Positions 11,612 to 23,041 of a stretch of 64,000 nucleotides of DNA are shown in pieces. Numbering within the stretch: the first letter of the stretch is position 1; each line of letters starts with the position of its first letter. Origin of the DNA: Phoronis australis (taxonomy: Eukaryota; Phoronida; Phoronidae); NCBI GenBank assembly GCA_002633005.1, contig NMRA01000179.1, positions 142,333-206,332 of the forward strand, in the 5' to 3' direction. Under the pieces are notes generated by a model, which was not told the origin of the DNA, searched no databases, and saw nothing but the letters and a program-made list of their open reading frames with translations. The translations under genes and the position numbers were made by a program.

Positions 11612-13425
11612 AATGCTAATACTCTTATGTGTCGCTTGCACATGCATATACATCGTTGTGATATAGGCTAGTGTTATTTTTACGACTGTTATCGCGTAGT
11701 AATTTCTGCACAGTCGACGTCATTCTCCATTTTGACAGTCATGTAACTAAACATTCCGATTGAAGTTCGGACATGCGCAGATATGAAACACCTCCGGACT
11801 ACTACACCCGAATTTTTTTGCATGGTACCATATGGAGCATTGGGGCCAATTTCGTAACATTAAATTATCCCACGGAAGTGTTTCATGTCTGCACATGTGC
11901 CAACTACAAAACAACAACAAATGATTCTGGTCAACAGCTCAATTATGACATTCTGAAAATACCTGATGTTTTCCGGGTGTGACGATGCGTGCATGGAAGG
12001 CTTACGAAAAGCCACGACTGGTAAAAATAGGTCAAATGGTCAACATTTTGCCTTTTATGCTTTCAGGACAAACAAAAACAAGCAAATGCTACTCGTAGCA
12101 TTCAAATCAGCTCAAATTTCATATGTCCAGCCAACCCAACAGTCGCCAATATTTGAAAAAATTTCGAGGCGGTGAACTTCAACAATGGGTAAAAACCTCA
12201 GTGGCAGATCTACGGGGTTTAGGATTCTTGCGAATCTGAGGCGCCTAGCGCCGAGCGGGGGGAGCTCGGAAGGGATGTAAGAGTGGTTTTTGTAGCTGAT
12301 TTCGTTTTCCTGTCGACACTTTTTATTTTTGATCCTGTCCGAGGCGTTTATACCCCCTGAACATCCGTAGACCCGACTTTGAAACTATGGAGTGCCAGTC
12401 TAATTTATTCTCATGACCAGTTTTTCACCTCATGCATGCTGGTCCACACAGACTCCACCCAGATAAACAATTCTGCAATTAATGGGTTATTTCACCTATG
12501 AGTGTAACCCGTCATAAATACTGTACCACTTTAAATTTACACATGACCATCAGCATATTTTTGCCTTCAAACAAATACTTGGCAGACTGTGTAATGTTCA
12601 GCACTGCACCCGACACTCTGCCTCCAGTGAACACGAAGACTTCAGTAATTTAGCAGTATAACTACAACTGTTAGATGTACGTAACAACCGAATTGTACAG
12701 CGCATTTTTGAATGTATATATTCTGTTAAATTTTTTAATTTTGTCATATCTGTATTCAATTCTCTGTTTTATTTATTGCATCTTGTCTATTTTTAATGTT
12801 AATGTAGGATTGGACATGATGTGTTTATCTGAGTCCCGGCGGGAGAGTAGACATACCCACTAACTGGGCAACCAAGTCTAGATGACTAAATCAAAGGAAA
12901 TCAAGAGGTTCTTGTCGCCACCTAGATCAGACACTTGCCCTTCCAGTAAGTCTCTCCTGTGGGATGCGCACGCGCATTTTCAAAGACCGTAAAAGGGTCA
13001 TATGATACGGAGTGCCAACTTGCCGTACAGTTTTCTCATGATTCCTGTCAAAATTATCAATGGAAAGTATGCTACGCAGATCAATTTCATGCCGAATCCG
13101 ACTAATGTATTGACGATTACACTCTGGGGAACGATTTTGTTCAAGCCTCTGCAAATGCGCTTTACATTGCATTATCCACATTCAATACTTATACACACAC
13201 ACGTACACGGATCAAGGATATCGCGAGGGGACTTTTATAATGCATCCTCTCATGGGCAGAGGGGTACCTCTAAATCCTGATATGATCTAATGTTACACTG
13301 CAATCGCCAGACCGTCGTCGTATACACGAGAGGCCGATGTGCTCTGTGAGTGTAGACTCAAAGTGTTCGAATTTGACGCGTCCATATGCACAATTAATGT
13401 CCCAGTTTGTTTTGTTTGTGTTGAT
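11612..13425. other. Intergenic DNA, no supported gene
   Basis: Chance frames only. A degenerate CAGTGGCAGATCTACGGGG near 12209 resembles the left end of the hAT-like family. Confidence 0.5.
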
Positions 13426-13577
13426 CAGTGGAGGATCTAGGATGTCATAAATGGTGGGTGAAGTAATTGTAGTTCAAAGAAAAATGTCGTACTAAGCTCT
13501 TTAAACGGCATGCTTACGACATGTGGTTTGACCGTGCCGGTATGAGAGGAAATGTGGGTCCCGGAAATCCGCCTATG
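13426..13577. mobile_element. 152-bp MITE of the CAGTGG-GGATCTAGG family
   Basis: It begins CAGTGGAGGATCTAGGATGTC and ends with GGAAATCCGCCTATG. The inverted ends match those of the 8601-9684 element. The interior is too short to code. Flanks show no clear target duplication (GTGTTGAT against ACAATGGG). Confidence 0.55.
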
Positions 13578-16149
13578 ACAATGGGCAAAGTTCGGATTAC
13601 CAAGGTAATTACTGACACATTTCCATAGGCATGCTGAAAAGTTCAATATTTTACGGAAATGGTTTTATCAATTTCATTAATTTTAAACATTTGACTTCAA
13701 CGAAGCATTTTAAAATGTAACCAGCCAATATGTTGAGAGGAAATTCAAACTGAATCATTTAGCGTGTGCTGTGCCTTTCCTTCATAGAAAATCCATTACG
13801 TTCGCTGTACATAACACAAAAGTAATGTAAGAGTTGCAACTAATTTGAAATTGTTTTCAAAGCTAACACTACAATACGTTTGGAGATAAGACTGGCAAAC
13901 AAAACATTTTTACACAATAGAACGCATAAACAACCCGCACACAATTAGCTCGCGAGTTTTAGTTAAAGTTTAAAGGAAGTTGAACTTCCACGTGTAACTC
14001 ATTTTGCAAACAAAAAGTATAATTTGCAAACGCGTCTCTCATTAGCATACATAAATGTCGGATTGTGCAAGTACATGGCAGTGCTACTTATCTACAATAC
14101 ATTTGATTACTTAGTGGGGTAGTAACACCTTCAACTATTTAAACAATCTACGCTAATAGCATGCACATAAGATTGTAATTAACCCATTTTTTAATTTCGT
14201 AGGCCTACATATTTTTTCATATATTCAATTACAGATTCGCTAGTAATTGCTCTCAGTCATACGAAATATGTGTAAGGACAAGTTGGTGTTTATCTGATAA
14301 GCGCATTAGTTTGGAGTCATTTAAACACTGCCAGAAAGAGATCTTTTATAACGTTCGTTTTGAATATGGCTGCTGCCAGTGATCAGTAACATACAAACTA
14401 ACGGTAGTGCTACACTCATGCATAGTAACACTAGCAGAATACAGCTTAAAAACCTGTTCAAGATAACAAAGCGGTACGTGTTCTTCCATAGGGTCCTAAT
14501 GAGAAAGACGGTATTGGAAAACTGAGTAATAAATTAGCATAAGAAAGAATAAAATATGATATCAAAAGGTTAATAGCTAGCATTAACTGTGTGAAAATGT
14601 ATCATTAAACGTTACACAGATACCTGAAGTAAAAGATTCATGTACCTATAGATTCACTGTGACGGACATCTGTGTCAACTGAGACGGTTCATATCAATAG
14701 AGCAGAAAATCTTGCATCATGTTGGGAGTTTCTGTGAACAGGGCCTTTAAATATACGCTGATGGACCTGTGTGTGAATTTTTATCGGAATGTAGACAAAT
14801 CTGTTGTGCGAACTGCACTGTAAATTTTCACGGTTTTTTCAGGGTTTCGAAATATCAAATATATCGGGTCCATTCTAGCACTTTTTAGCTTATCATCGGA
14901 ACAATCGATTTAAACTACCTGTTTACAATCAGCAGTACAATCGTTTTCTACTAAGCCAACTATTTTATACGCACATTTGAAATGTTGAAGTCGTTCTTCG
15001 CCAGATAAGCAACAACCGGGAATTCCGACAAACACGCTGTTCAAATATAGGCCTACGGCGTCCAGAGATGGAGCTTGCATGTATACTTGGGATAGTAGAC
15101 GAAAGGCAAAAACAGATAGGGGCTTACCATCAGAAATTCTCAGTACATGTTTATGCAAACATCCGCCACGACAATCTCTGTTTTATAGTCCTCTTCTTTC
15201 GTTGACTAAGAAAAAGGATAATTAGCCTTATCTCGACTGTACGGTCCAAGAGATTCCCGATATAGACACATTTCAAAAATCCAGGTTTGAATTAAACATT
15301 TTTTTGCAAAACTTCATGTTCCCATGTCCAGAACACACTTAATACAAAAACAAACAAAAAATGTGCGGTATGGACAACGAATTATTGTTAAATGAATTTT
15401 GTCAAATCGGTGATTCGTTGTGGAAAATAGGTGGAAATCGGGGAAAAAATTGTGAATCTGAAATGAAATGCCTAGCTGGGCACCACTAGCGGGATTCACG
15501 ACGGAGGGGAATAAATTGGGTGAGGGCACTCATGCCTTGTTTCTGTAATTTGTGGAGCTACTGAGGTTACCAAAAAGCTGTCAAATGATTGCTGCAAGGT
15601 TACGGCTACCTGTGCGGTCTACAACGCTGAATTGCAAAGAACCCCCAAGAAGCCAAGCACCCAACCCGACGGTGTCGATAGTGAGATGGTTAGGGGTCTC
15701 AGTATCCCGGAATGTTGATGCGTGACTTTCGTCATTTTGAACAATCCGGCAAAGCGCACCATGGCTTGCAAACCGCAATATAAGTTCTAGCATGCCTGCT
15801 AGGATTGCCAGTAAACAACACATCGATTCAGCGTTGGAGGATATTGCCAGATTCGCAGCATAAACAAGGTGGTGAAGACTCAGTCGTTAAACGGAAAAAA
15901 TCCTCTCACAATTAGTATTTTTCTCATTGTAACGAGTTCAGTATGACCCCATTATTCAACTTGAGGCCGGGAGTTGTTTTGGCATTTAGTTCTGCAGATG
16001 CGGAAGGCATGTGTGTTATGCATCTAACAATCGAAAATAACAAGAACATTCACGATAACTATTTTATTGCTAAATGCCACGTTCATCATGTATACAAATA
16101 CGCGACTTCAAGTGAGAAATATTTTATTGATAGCGAAATGAATGTGCAT
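13578..16149. other. Intergenic DNA, no supported gene
   Basis: Mostly A+T-rich. A more balanced stretch at about 15580-15880 has an 80-codon minus frame but no recognisable domain, splice context or codon pattern, so I do not call a gene there. Confidence 0.45.
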
Positions 16150-16302
16150 GGGCGGTGCAGCACTGAATAAAGTACGTGGGGGGGCTAAAGCCCCCTCAGC
16201 CCCCTTGTGGTGCACCGCCTACAGACCCGGCCGTGTGCGGCGCAGCACTGAAAAAAGTGGTGGGCTATAGCCCCCCCCCAGCCTCCCGTTGGTGCGCCGC
16301 CC
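16150..16302. repeat. Two adjacent G+C-rich miniature palindromic repeats
   Basis: Copy 1 (16150-16219) runs GGGCGGTGCAGCACTGAATA ... GGGGGGGCTAAAGCCCCC ... TGCACCGCC. Copy 2 (16236-16302) runs GCGGCGCAGCACTGAAAAAA ... GGGCTATAGCCCC ... GCGCCGCCC. Both have inverted ends and a central GGGCT-A-AGCCC palindrome. A third copy in inverse orientation lies at 47794-47850. Confidence 0.7.
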
Positions 16303-16467
16303 ATGATGATCTGTCCGGAGCGATTTTGTTCACGGTGGAAAACGCATGATAATTAAAGAGATACAAGTTAACACCGCTTTTCAGATTACGCTTTCATGAG
16401 CATCCGTACTTGTGTCTTCAGTTCGACCGGGGAAACCCAACGCTACGTTTTCCCGGACGGACTGGCC

Positions 16468-16628
16468 GTTTACCTTCTCGACGTCATCGGAAGGGTGCGA
16501 GTGAAATGCTGCTAGGCTAGGTATTTACATGCTGCAATCTGGACACATTTCCACAGTGAGCATGTAAATGCTTAGCCTGTCGCCGCAGCATTTCACTCGC
16601 ACCCTTCCGATGACGTCGAGAAGGTAAC
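16468..16628. repeat. Inverted repeat, arms about 63-70 bp
   Basis: The left arm begins TTACCTTCTCGACGTCATCG and reads through AAGGGTGCGAGTGAAATGCTG to ATTTACATGCT. It is mirrored by GAGCATGTAAATGCTTAGCC through CAGCATTTCACTCGCACCC to TGACGTCGAGAAGGTAAC. The outer 35 bp of the arms are essentially perfect and a spacer of about 25 bp separates them. It has no coding content. Confidence 0.8.
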
Positions 16629-19291
16629 GTACGACGTTTGTCCCTACTCATTGGACTTTCAATTTACGGAAGTGATGACTGCGGTCAGAAACTTGTACAG
16701 TGTCACCTGTGTTGCTATTCCTTTTAGCAAATCGAACTATTTTTGAGCGGGCTCTCGAAATGTCGTCGATTTCCCGGCTCGACTTGTTTTTTAGCATAGG
16801 TAAGATGACACGTGTACTACACGGTGTCGCCACCTTACGAAGTTGTATTGCCATTAGCGCCATCTTTCAGTCAATAAATACATACTTGATGAAACATTCC
16901 TCTTATAAGAAGAATGTTTCATTTTGTAGAAAGCTTGACTACAGCAAGAGTCTAATAACTGCTTCTACTTAAAAGTGATCTCTTAAAACATTTGAATGGT
17001 CGTTTTAAAATAAAATTCAGATCATATTGACATAATTGTCGTCACGGTCAGTTTCGACTTGTACTAGCTGCAAGCGAAAATGGTTTCAAACTGACAGTTC
17101 GTTCATGGTCCGTGTTTACAATGGGACTGTCAGTTTTTTCTATGTATAGAAATTTGCATAAAATAACGAGTTGAGTGTACGTCATTTTTTAACGGAAAAG
17201 CGGGTTTATAACAGGTTCGTCTTGAACAGCGCCGCCCACTGAGCATTGCGAGCAGTGTAATAACCCGGTAGATAAGATGTACTTTTTTCTACTGAGTTGT
17301 GCCTGCACAAATATAGATTTTTTGTAGTCCACTTTCTAGAGCTACCTAAAATTTTGATTATTCACTGCCAGTGTAAAATAACAAAACTTTAATTTTTATT
17401 TAGTGGTTATGTCTTTTGCTCTGGCGACTTTGGTGCAGCAGTATTACACCAGGAGGTTCTGTACTGCCGAACCTCGCACTCATCTTTATTGCCTTCTAAA
17501 ACAATGGACTATCACAGTAGTCAGAACCCGTGCTAACATTTGAGGGGTTTAACAACTTGTGGGGTGGGGTGGGGGCATCCCCAATTGTAGTTGAATATGT
17601 ATCTGCACCCAGCGCGTGATACTTCAGTTTTAATCCGGTCTTATGAAACACATTGGCACTTTCTAGTATTTTTTAGGATAAAATAATACCGTGTATTTAA
17701 AATTTTACGCCAGTGCTTCAACCGAAATAAATGAAAACAGCACGCGTGGACGGAGGAACCTTCAGTCTGTAGTCAACTCCGAACACGATTGGTCTTAAAT
17801 GTCACAAAAACATTCAAGTCATGGATAGATGAAAAAACAAGTCGTGAGTTCGCGAGATGTCGATAAGTTGTGCATTTTCCTAATTGCATTCTATTGATGA
17901 TAATGTTTTCAGGACACAACGCAAACACACGAGCGAGTATTAGCGAACACCGGTATGGTTTCCCCGAAATTTCTTGTAATATTTCAGCTAAAACGATTGA
18001 GAAAGGAAAGTAGGCTTCGTTTGCAAATAGTGAGTTTACACCCAACCTACAAAATTTAAACGAAAATAGTTATCGTAATTACTGTTGTCACACCTTCCTT
18101 CGGTAGAATAACTTTGACAAGATTTAACGTAGCGTCTTATGCCTTCCATGCACAACGTAAGTATTGGGAAAGTTAATTTATTTCTGTAATAAATGCCATG
18201 GGCCCACTGTACAAAAGAACAACATGTAACATACTGAAGAGGTAAGCAAGCTTTCACGGATTGAAAAGCATAAAATAATATTTCCATAGCATCATCAGTT
18301 GTTGACATTAATTTATTGAACTTTAAAAAAGTAAAATGTACAGTTACATTTACTTACCTGTTCATCATCTAAGATGCGACCTTTTCTTTATCAAGTACAA
18401 GGTTTAAGTTGTTTTACAAATTTCAAGCCTTGTCTTTTTATAGATATAAGATAAATATGGTTTAATAACCCTTAACCTAAAAATGAGATCATCTTCGCCG
18501 CTTATTTACAACGTCATGCCTCACTCACCAGCCACATTTATTATCGCATTGTTGTCGCTGTCACGTGTCTCTCTAGGGCATGTTGGTAATGCACTTCACA
18601 ACACGCTCTATCACCAAGAACACACAAACAGACTGAATCATACACACTGATACAGGTAAGTTGTTTTTCTTTAATACCAGTCGATTGTTCACGGTTTGCT
18701 TCGGGGAGAAGTTGCCATTATTTCCAGAACATGGATCTTCTGTTACTGTAGTTGCAAAACAGCGAAATTATATGTTTTTCATGTACGCCAATATGATCAT
18801 GTTATTATTTGTGCGCAATGGACCTGCGTGAGGAATCTGCTCATAACACATTGCAACAGTTTACTTGTCTACCATTTCAATTTCCTGTGTTGTTTCAGTT
18901 GTAAAGCTTTGTAATTTGTGAATCACAATATGAATACATGGGTTGTGTTGATAATTGCAATTGTAGTAGAATATAACAACATAGGTTATACAACAGTAGT
19001 GACGTTGCTAAACACGATTTCAATATACACAAAAAATTCGGCCGACTCTTTTGGTGAAATACGGTCACAACGCCCAGCGTCCGATCAAACACCATCACTC
19101 ACAAGGTGTCGCAAGTGAGACAAGGGCCCTTCCACCTCCCTAGAAATGCTTGCATTCAGAGCTGAGTTCTATAGACCGTGAGACACTGGCTTGCACTTGC
19201 GGAGGAAAATCTTTGCTGTGATTGAACGAAAACAATGAATTCAATCCCACTATTCATCATTCCAAGCTCGCCAGTCAATCACTCTCTCTGT
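16629..19291. other. Intergenic DNA, no supported gene
   Basis: A short hairpin (GAAACATTC ... GAATGTTTC) sits at 16891-16922. A stretch near 16760-16805 (ATGTCGTCG ... TAG|GTAAGA) could mimic a first exon with a donor site but has no support. The rest is A+T-rich. Confidence 0.45.
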
Positions 19292-19851
19292 TTCCCTGCG
19301 TGTCCAATAGGGGGAAGGGGACACGCAGGTATCGTTCAGCAGCACGTGTTTTATCCCTGTTTGATGTAACCTTGGCAGTCATTGGTTAGCTTGACAACAA
19401 GACCAGAAAATGGCGGACTGTGAACGATTTTTACACTTGTCTAACTACAACAAGTTTTCTCTCTGCATTGTCAATAATGTCATAAAGACGGAGTACAGCT
19501 ATCTGCAACCTGGACAGTGTATGAGCTTCACATCGGTAACCGAAAAATACACTCTTGCTCTATTGCCAACAGGCTATTAAAATGTACACCAAAAAGGCAC
19601 AACCACAACTTTCCGATTCACATTTCTTGAACATATCCCAATTAATCACCGATATGTCTGTACAACAGACCACAAACTATATCATTGCACATTTACACTT
19701 TCTCCATCAGCCATGCCGGTTTGTTTACTTATAAAGCTGCTACAAGTTGAAAATTCGAATAGCCAATCAGAAACTCAGGTGTAAATTTTTTGCCCAAGAA
19801 AAATCAACTGATACCTATGTGTCCCTTTTTCCCTAGCGGACACGCAGGGAA
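19292..19851. mobile_element. 560-bp MITE with inverted ends TTCCCTGCGTGTCC
   Basis: The left end (19292-19329) is CCCTGCGTGTCC, then an A/G-rich spacer, then GGGGACACGCAGG, so the end is itself a hairpin. The right end (19814-19851) is its inverse, GTGTCCC ... GCGGACACGCAGGGAA. The interior codes for nothing recognisable. No target duplication is clear. Confidence 0.65.
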
Positions 19852-22357
19852 CCAGCAAGGCCAATCACTTTGGTGACCGCCATTTTACTTCTAGGCATAC
19901 TTGGGAAAAATCGCTTTTTACTCAAGAATTTTCGAGGTATTGCGATATCTTGCTTTTCCGCAAAAATTAGGTGTGCCAAACGCTGTCCACGTAAGGACGT
20001 GGGTCCCTTATCACAGGAACGTCCCACTCTGATGACCTACTTTTTACTCTCGCTAGTCATGTAGGGGAGCGTTCCGTAAACGGGAGACCATCACGAAAAC
20101 GTAACAATACGCAAGACTTCCCGAGACATCATCATTCATGCAAGCAAAGCACGTGACCACATTACCTTATCTGAGTGACCCCGTGCTATTTTATTACAGA
20201 CTTCTTTCACTATTCGCCATTCTTACGTCAACAAATTTCAACTGCTCCACTGTGAGTTGTAATGCTGGCAGTAAAAAGTGAGTGGGCAGTTATATATCGT
20301 CCTGATAGCTTCAGTTGAACCCAAAAGAGTGTTGGCTGCCTTTCCTTAGTTTCGAAAACTCGACCGATTTTAGAATGCACTATTCTACTGCGGAAAACGA
20401 GAGTTGAATTTGAGATGTAGACAATATACCACATAACACAACTTTAAGGTGCACTGATAAATTTATCAAGTTGATCTCTAAAAACCTGCTCGAAAAGACG
20501 TTTCAGTCATCTCGCAGTTCGCCCGCATTCAAAATTTGAAAACCCGGTTTTATTGAAAACGCACCCCTCCTTACATATCAAGACCTTTAACATTCTGACT
20601 AAGATACTTTCAATCGAGATATATTTTAATAGTTTTCGACTGAAAACATTTTAGGCAGATTTTTGTAATCAAAAATACAAAAGAAGACTCTTAACTATAC
20701 ACGTATTCAGGCCCGTAGGAAGGCAAAAATTATTGAGGGGCACAAACCGTATCGACTTCGCCAAACAGCCCCTCTCCCCATCACCTCCGCCACCTCCCCC
20801 TCCCCTCCCCGTGCTCCCAATGTCACCATATTTGTACCGAATCTCCTACGTCCGCCTTGGGTGGGGGGCACAGTGGCGGACTTAGGGGTGGCCAAGGGGC
20901 CATGGCCCCTTGAAATTCTCCCAGATTCCAGTTGACAGTTCGGGGTGCGAATTTCTGACGGGTAAAACCCTGGCTAATACTCTGCCCTGCCCCCCAACTC
21001 AAAATCCTGAATGCGTCCCTGGGACAATCCCGGGGATGAAGTCATCAAGAGTTGACTAAACGTGAACCAACACGGAGAGTAAAAATGGGCCTAGTACCAG
21101 TACACTGACCGATAGCGAGGAGCTGCCTCAAGTAGCTATAGCTGAGATCTAACAGTGTAAGAAATACGAAATTCCCTATGAACTAAAGCTAGTTGCTGGT
21201 CAGCTCAACTATGATTCACTTGAGACAGGCAGCTCGTACCGGCCGTCTCCGCTCACTCCAAGATAAAGATTCGTTTTATTTTGATCCAGTTCGGAAAAAC
21301 TTTATTTTATTATGGTCATTCTTTGAAGGAGTTTTTTTGAAAAGGTGAGGTGGTCCCGAAGTCCCTGATAAGGTGCTTTTGGGGCTGTTTCAAAATTTAT
21401 AGTTGCAACGCGACCGGTAGTCTAGTTTCTGGTGGCTGGGGAAAAGGATAGTGTGTCCCAAAAACGTACACACTTCCTGAACGCCTGGAGTTTAAATTCT
21501 GTTCCCGTGGATCACTGAGATTCTGCGCGGGCCTACTGCATGATTACATCTTATTTTTAAGGTGGGTACATGTACGTCAGTCATGACGTAAACGCGAATC
21601 AGGACAAGCAAGCAATTTAGTTTGAAGAACGAAAAATCCATTGCTCAATACCACTGGAAACTAAAAACACCACGGAAGTGCAAAGACAACCTTTTATTTA
21701 TTCTAGGATTTTTAAAACGATTTTTATCTACAGTTTGTGAGTCAGAATTCATCAATGTCTCTGAGAGTTATTTGAGATATGCAAAAATCGTCTGTAAGTG
21801 TACTTTGCTATTGGGGGATCGGATTATAGAGTTTTTCCAACTTCAGGCCGCAATTAAATTCACTGAAACATCAATTCTTACAAGATTAGCTTCTAATTGT
21901 CAAAAATCATCTATGAATAAATCGATTTTCGTAGATACATAAACAAGTAAATCCAAAACCAACAGATTTGTTTATCAAAACGGAATGTTATGAGCAATTT
22001 CCGCATCCATACTTGCAGATTTTTGACGGGTAAGCGGGGGAATATGGGAGGTGTATTTCTGCTCATTTCTGAGGTACCTATAACGGTTCACGAGGTAAAC
22101 TTGATCTCCACTGACAAAAAAACGCTGAAATCTTTGTTCATGATTGCGAGAGTTCATTGAGTACCCTCTTTCGACATGTACACGGTTATCACAAATACAC
22201 GTAGTAGCCTAGACATCAGTGTTTTCCACATAATATGGGTATTCCTTACAAACAACTCGCAGTAACCATCTTGAAAAAAAGATACTATTCTTGTGATACT
22301 ACAGGAAACTGTAACATTATTTTATAACTAACCATCGGAAATAGTCCTTTCGAGTAA
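19852..22357. other. Intergenic DNA with C/G-rich transposon debris at 20.7-21.0 kb
   Basis: 20708-20868 and 20872-21015 are two G+C-skewed blocks. The second starts CAGTGGCGGACTTAGGGG like the hAT-like family and ends near GAATGCGTCCCTGG. No gene is supported. The 21622-21942 plus frame is A+T-driven and has no domain. Confidence 0.45.
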
Positions 22358-22487
22358 TTACTCTGCGCGTGTAAGCGCAGAGTACTGTTGTTCCTGAGTT
22401 TTCTTCAATTTTATTCTTCATATTACTCTGCGCGTGTAAGCGCAGAGTACTGTTGTTCCTGGGTTTTCTTCAATTTTATTCTTATTC

Positions 22488-22522
22488 TTCTTATTCTTCT
22501 TATTCTCATTCTTCTTCCGACC
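22488..22522. repeat. TTCTTA-type microsatellite
   Basis: Imperfect repeats of TTCTTATTC/TTCTT, matching a similar tract at about 23993-24012 in the next large unit. Confidence 0.7.
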
Positions 22523-22744
22523 AACTGTGAGGCTTAATAACTCCAAATTGGGTGCAGGTAAAGTCTTTAAATTCTGCATGCCACTTTTGATACTACATGA
22601 ATTTTGATTCGTTATATACATGTAATCATATTCCATATTGCACCGGAAGAGGTCATTTGTTGCAAAGGTCATGTAATTTTCAAAATGCTACTCCTTCTTC
22701 ATTTTTAAAGCTATTCTTTTCAAATTCGGTGCACAGGTATAAGT

Positions 22745-23041
22745 ACTGACGTAGAATCTCCTAAACACCTGGTAGAGTCTTGCCCAGTTTTTTATAGGCT
22801 ATGGAGCAACCTACTGGATGGCACTGTTACATGCCTACAACATATAGTGTGCATGGCAACAAATGGAAACGTCTGTCCGTTTTCCTAAAGGAGACTGGCA
22901 GACTTGAAAACTTTCTTCACGAGGAGCCATAATTGGGGTCTCGTGCCTTTGCTCAGGTGTTTTGTGCAATGGGCCCAACCATGAGGTCTGCGCACGTCTG
23001 ATGCACCGCAAATGACATCAGACCACCTGCACTGTTTTTTT
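22745..23041 (+). mobile_element. 5'-truncated LINE insertion with 7-bp target duplication
   Basis: The 297-bp insertion interrupts one unit of the surrounding array and is flanked by TATAAGT (22738-22744 and 23042-23048). The uninterrupted version is seen in the sister unit near 24225-24235. The plus strand translates to ESPKHLVESCPVFYRLW and onward, which resembles the region after the RT domain in LINE polyproteins (the E-x-x-x-H-L-x-x-x-CP motif). It has one in-frame stop and ends in a T-rich tail. Confidence 0.65.

Noticed and set aside
16742-16806. First coding exon with donor TAG|GTAAGA
   Set aside because: Only a short frame with a chance GT; no downstream exon to join.
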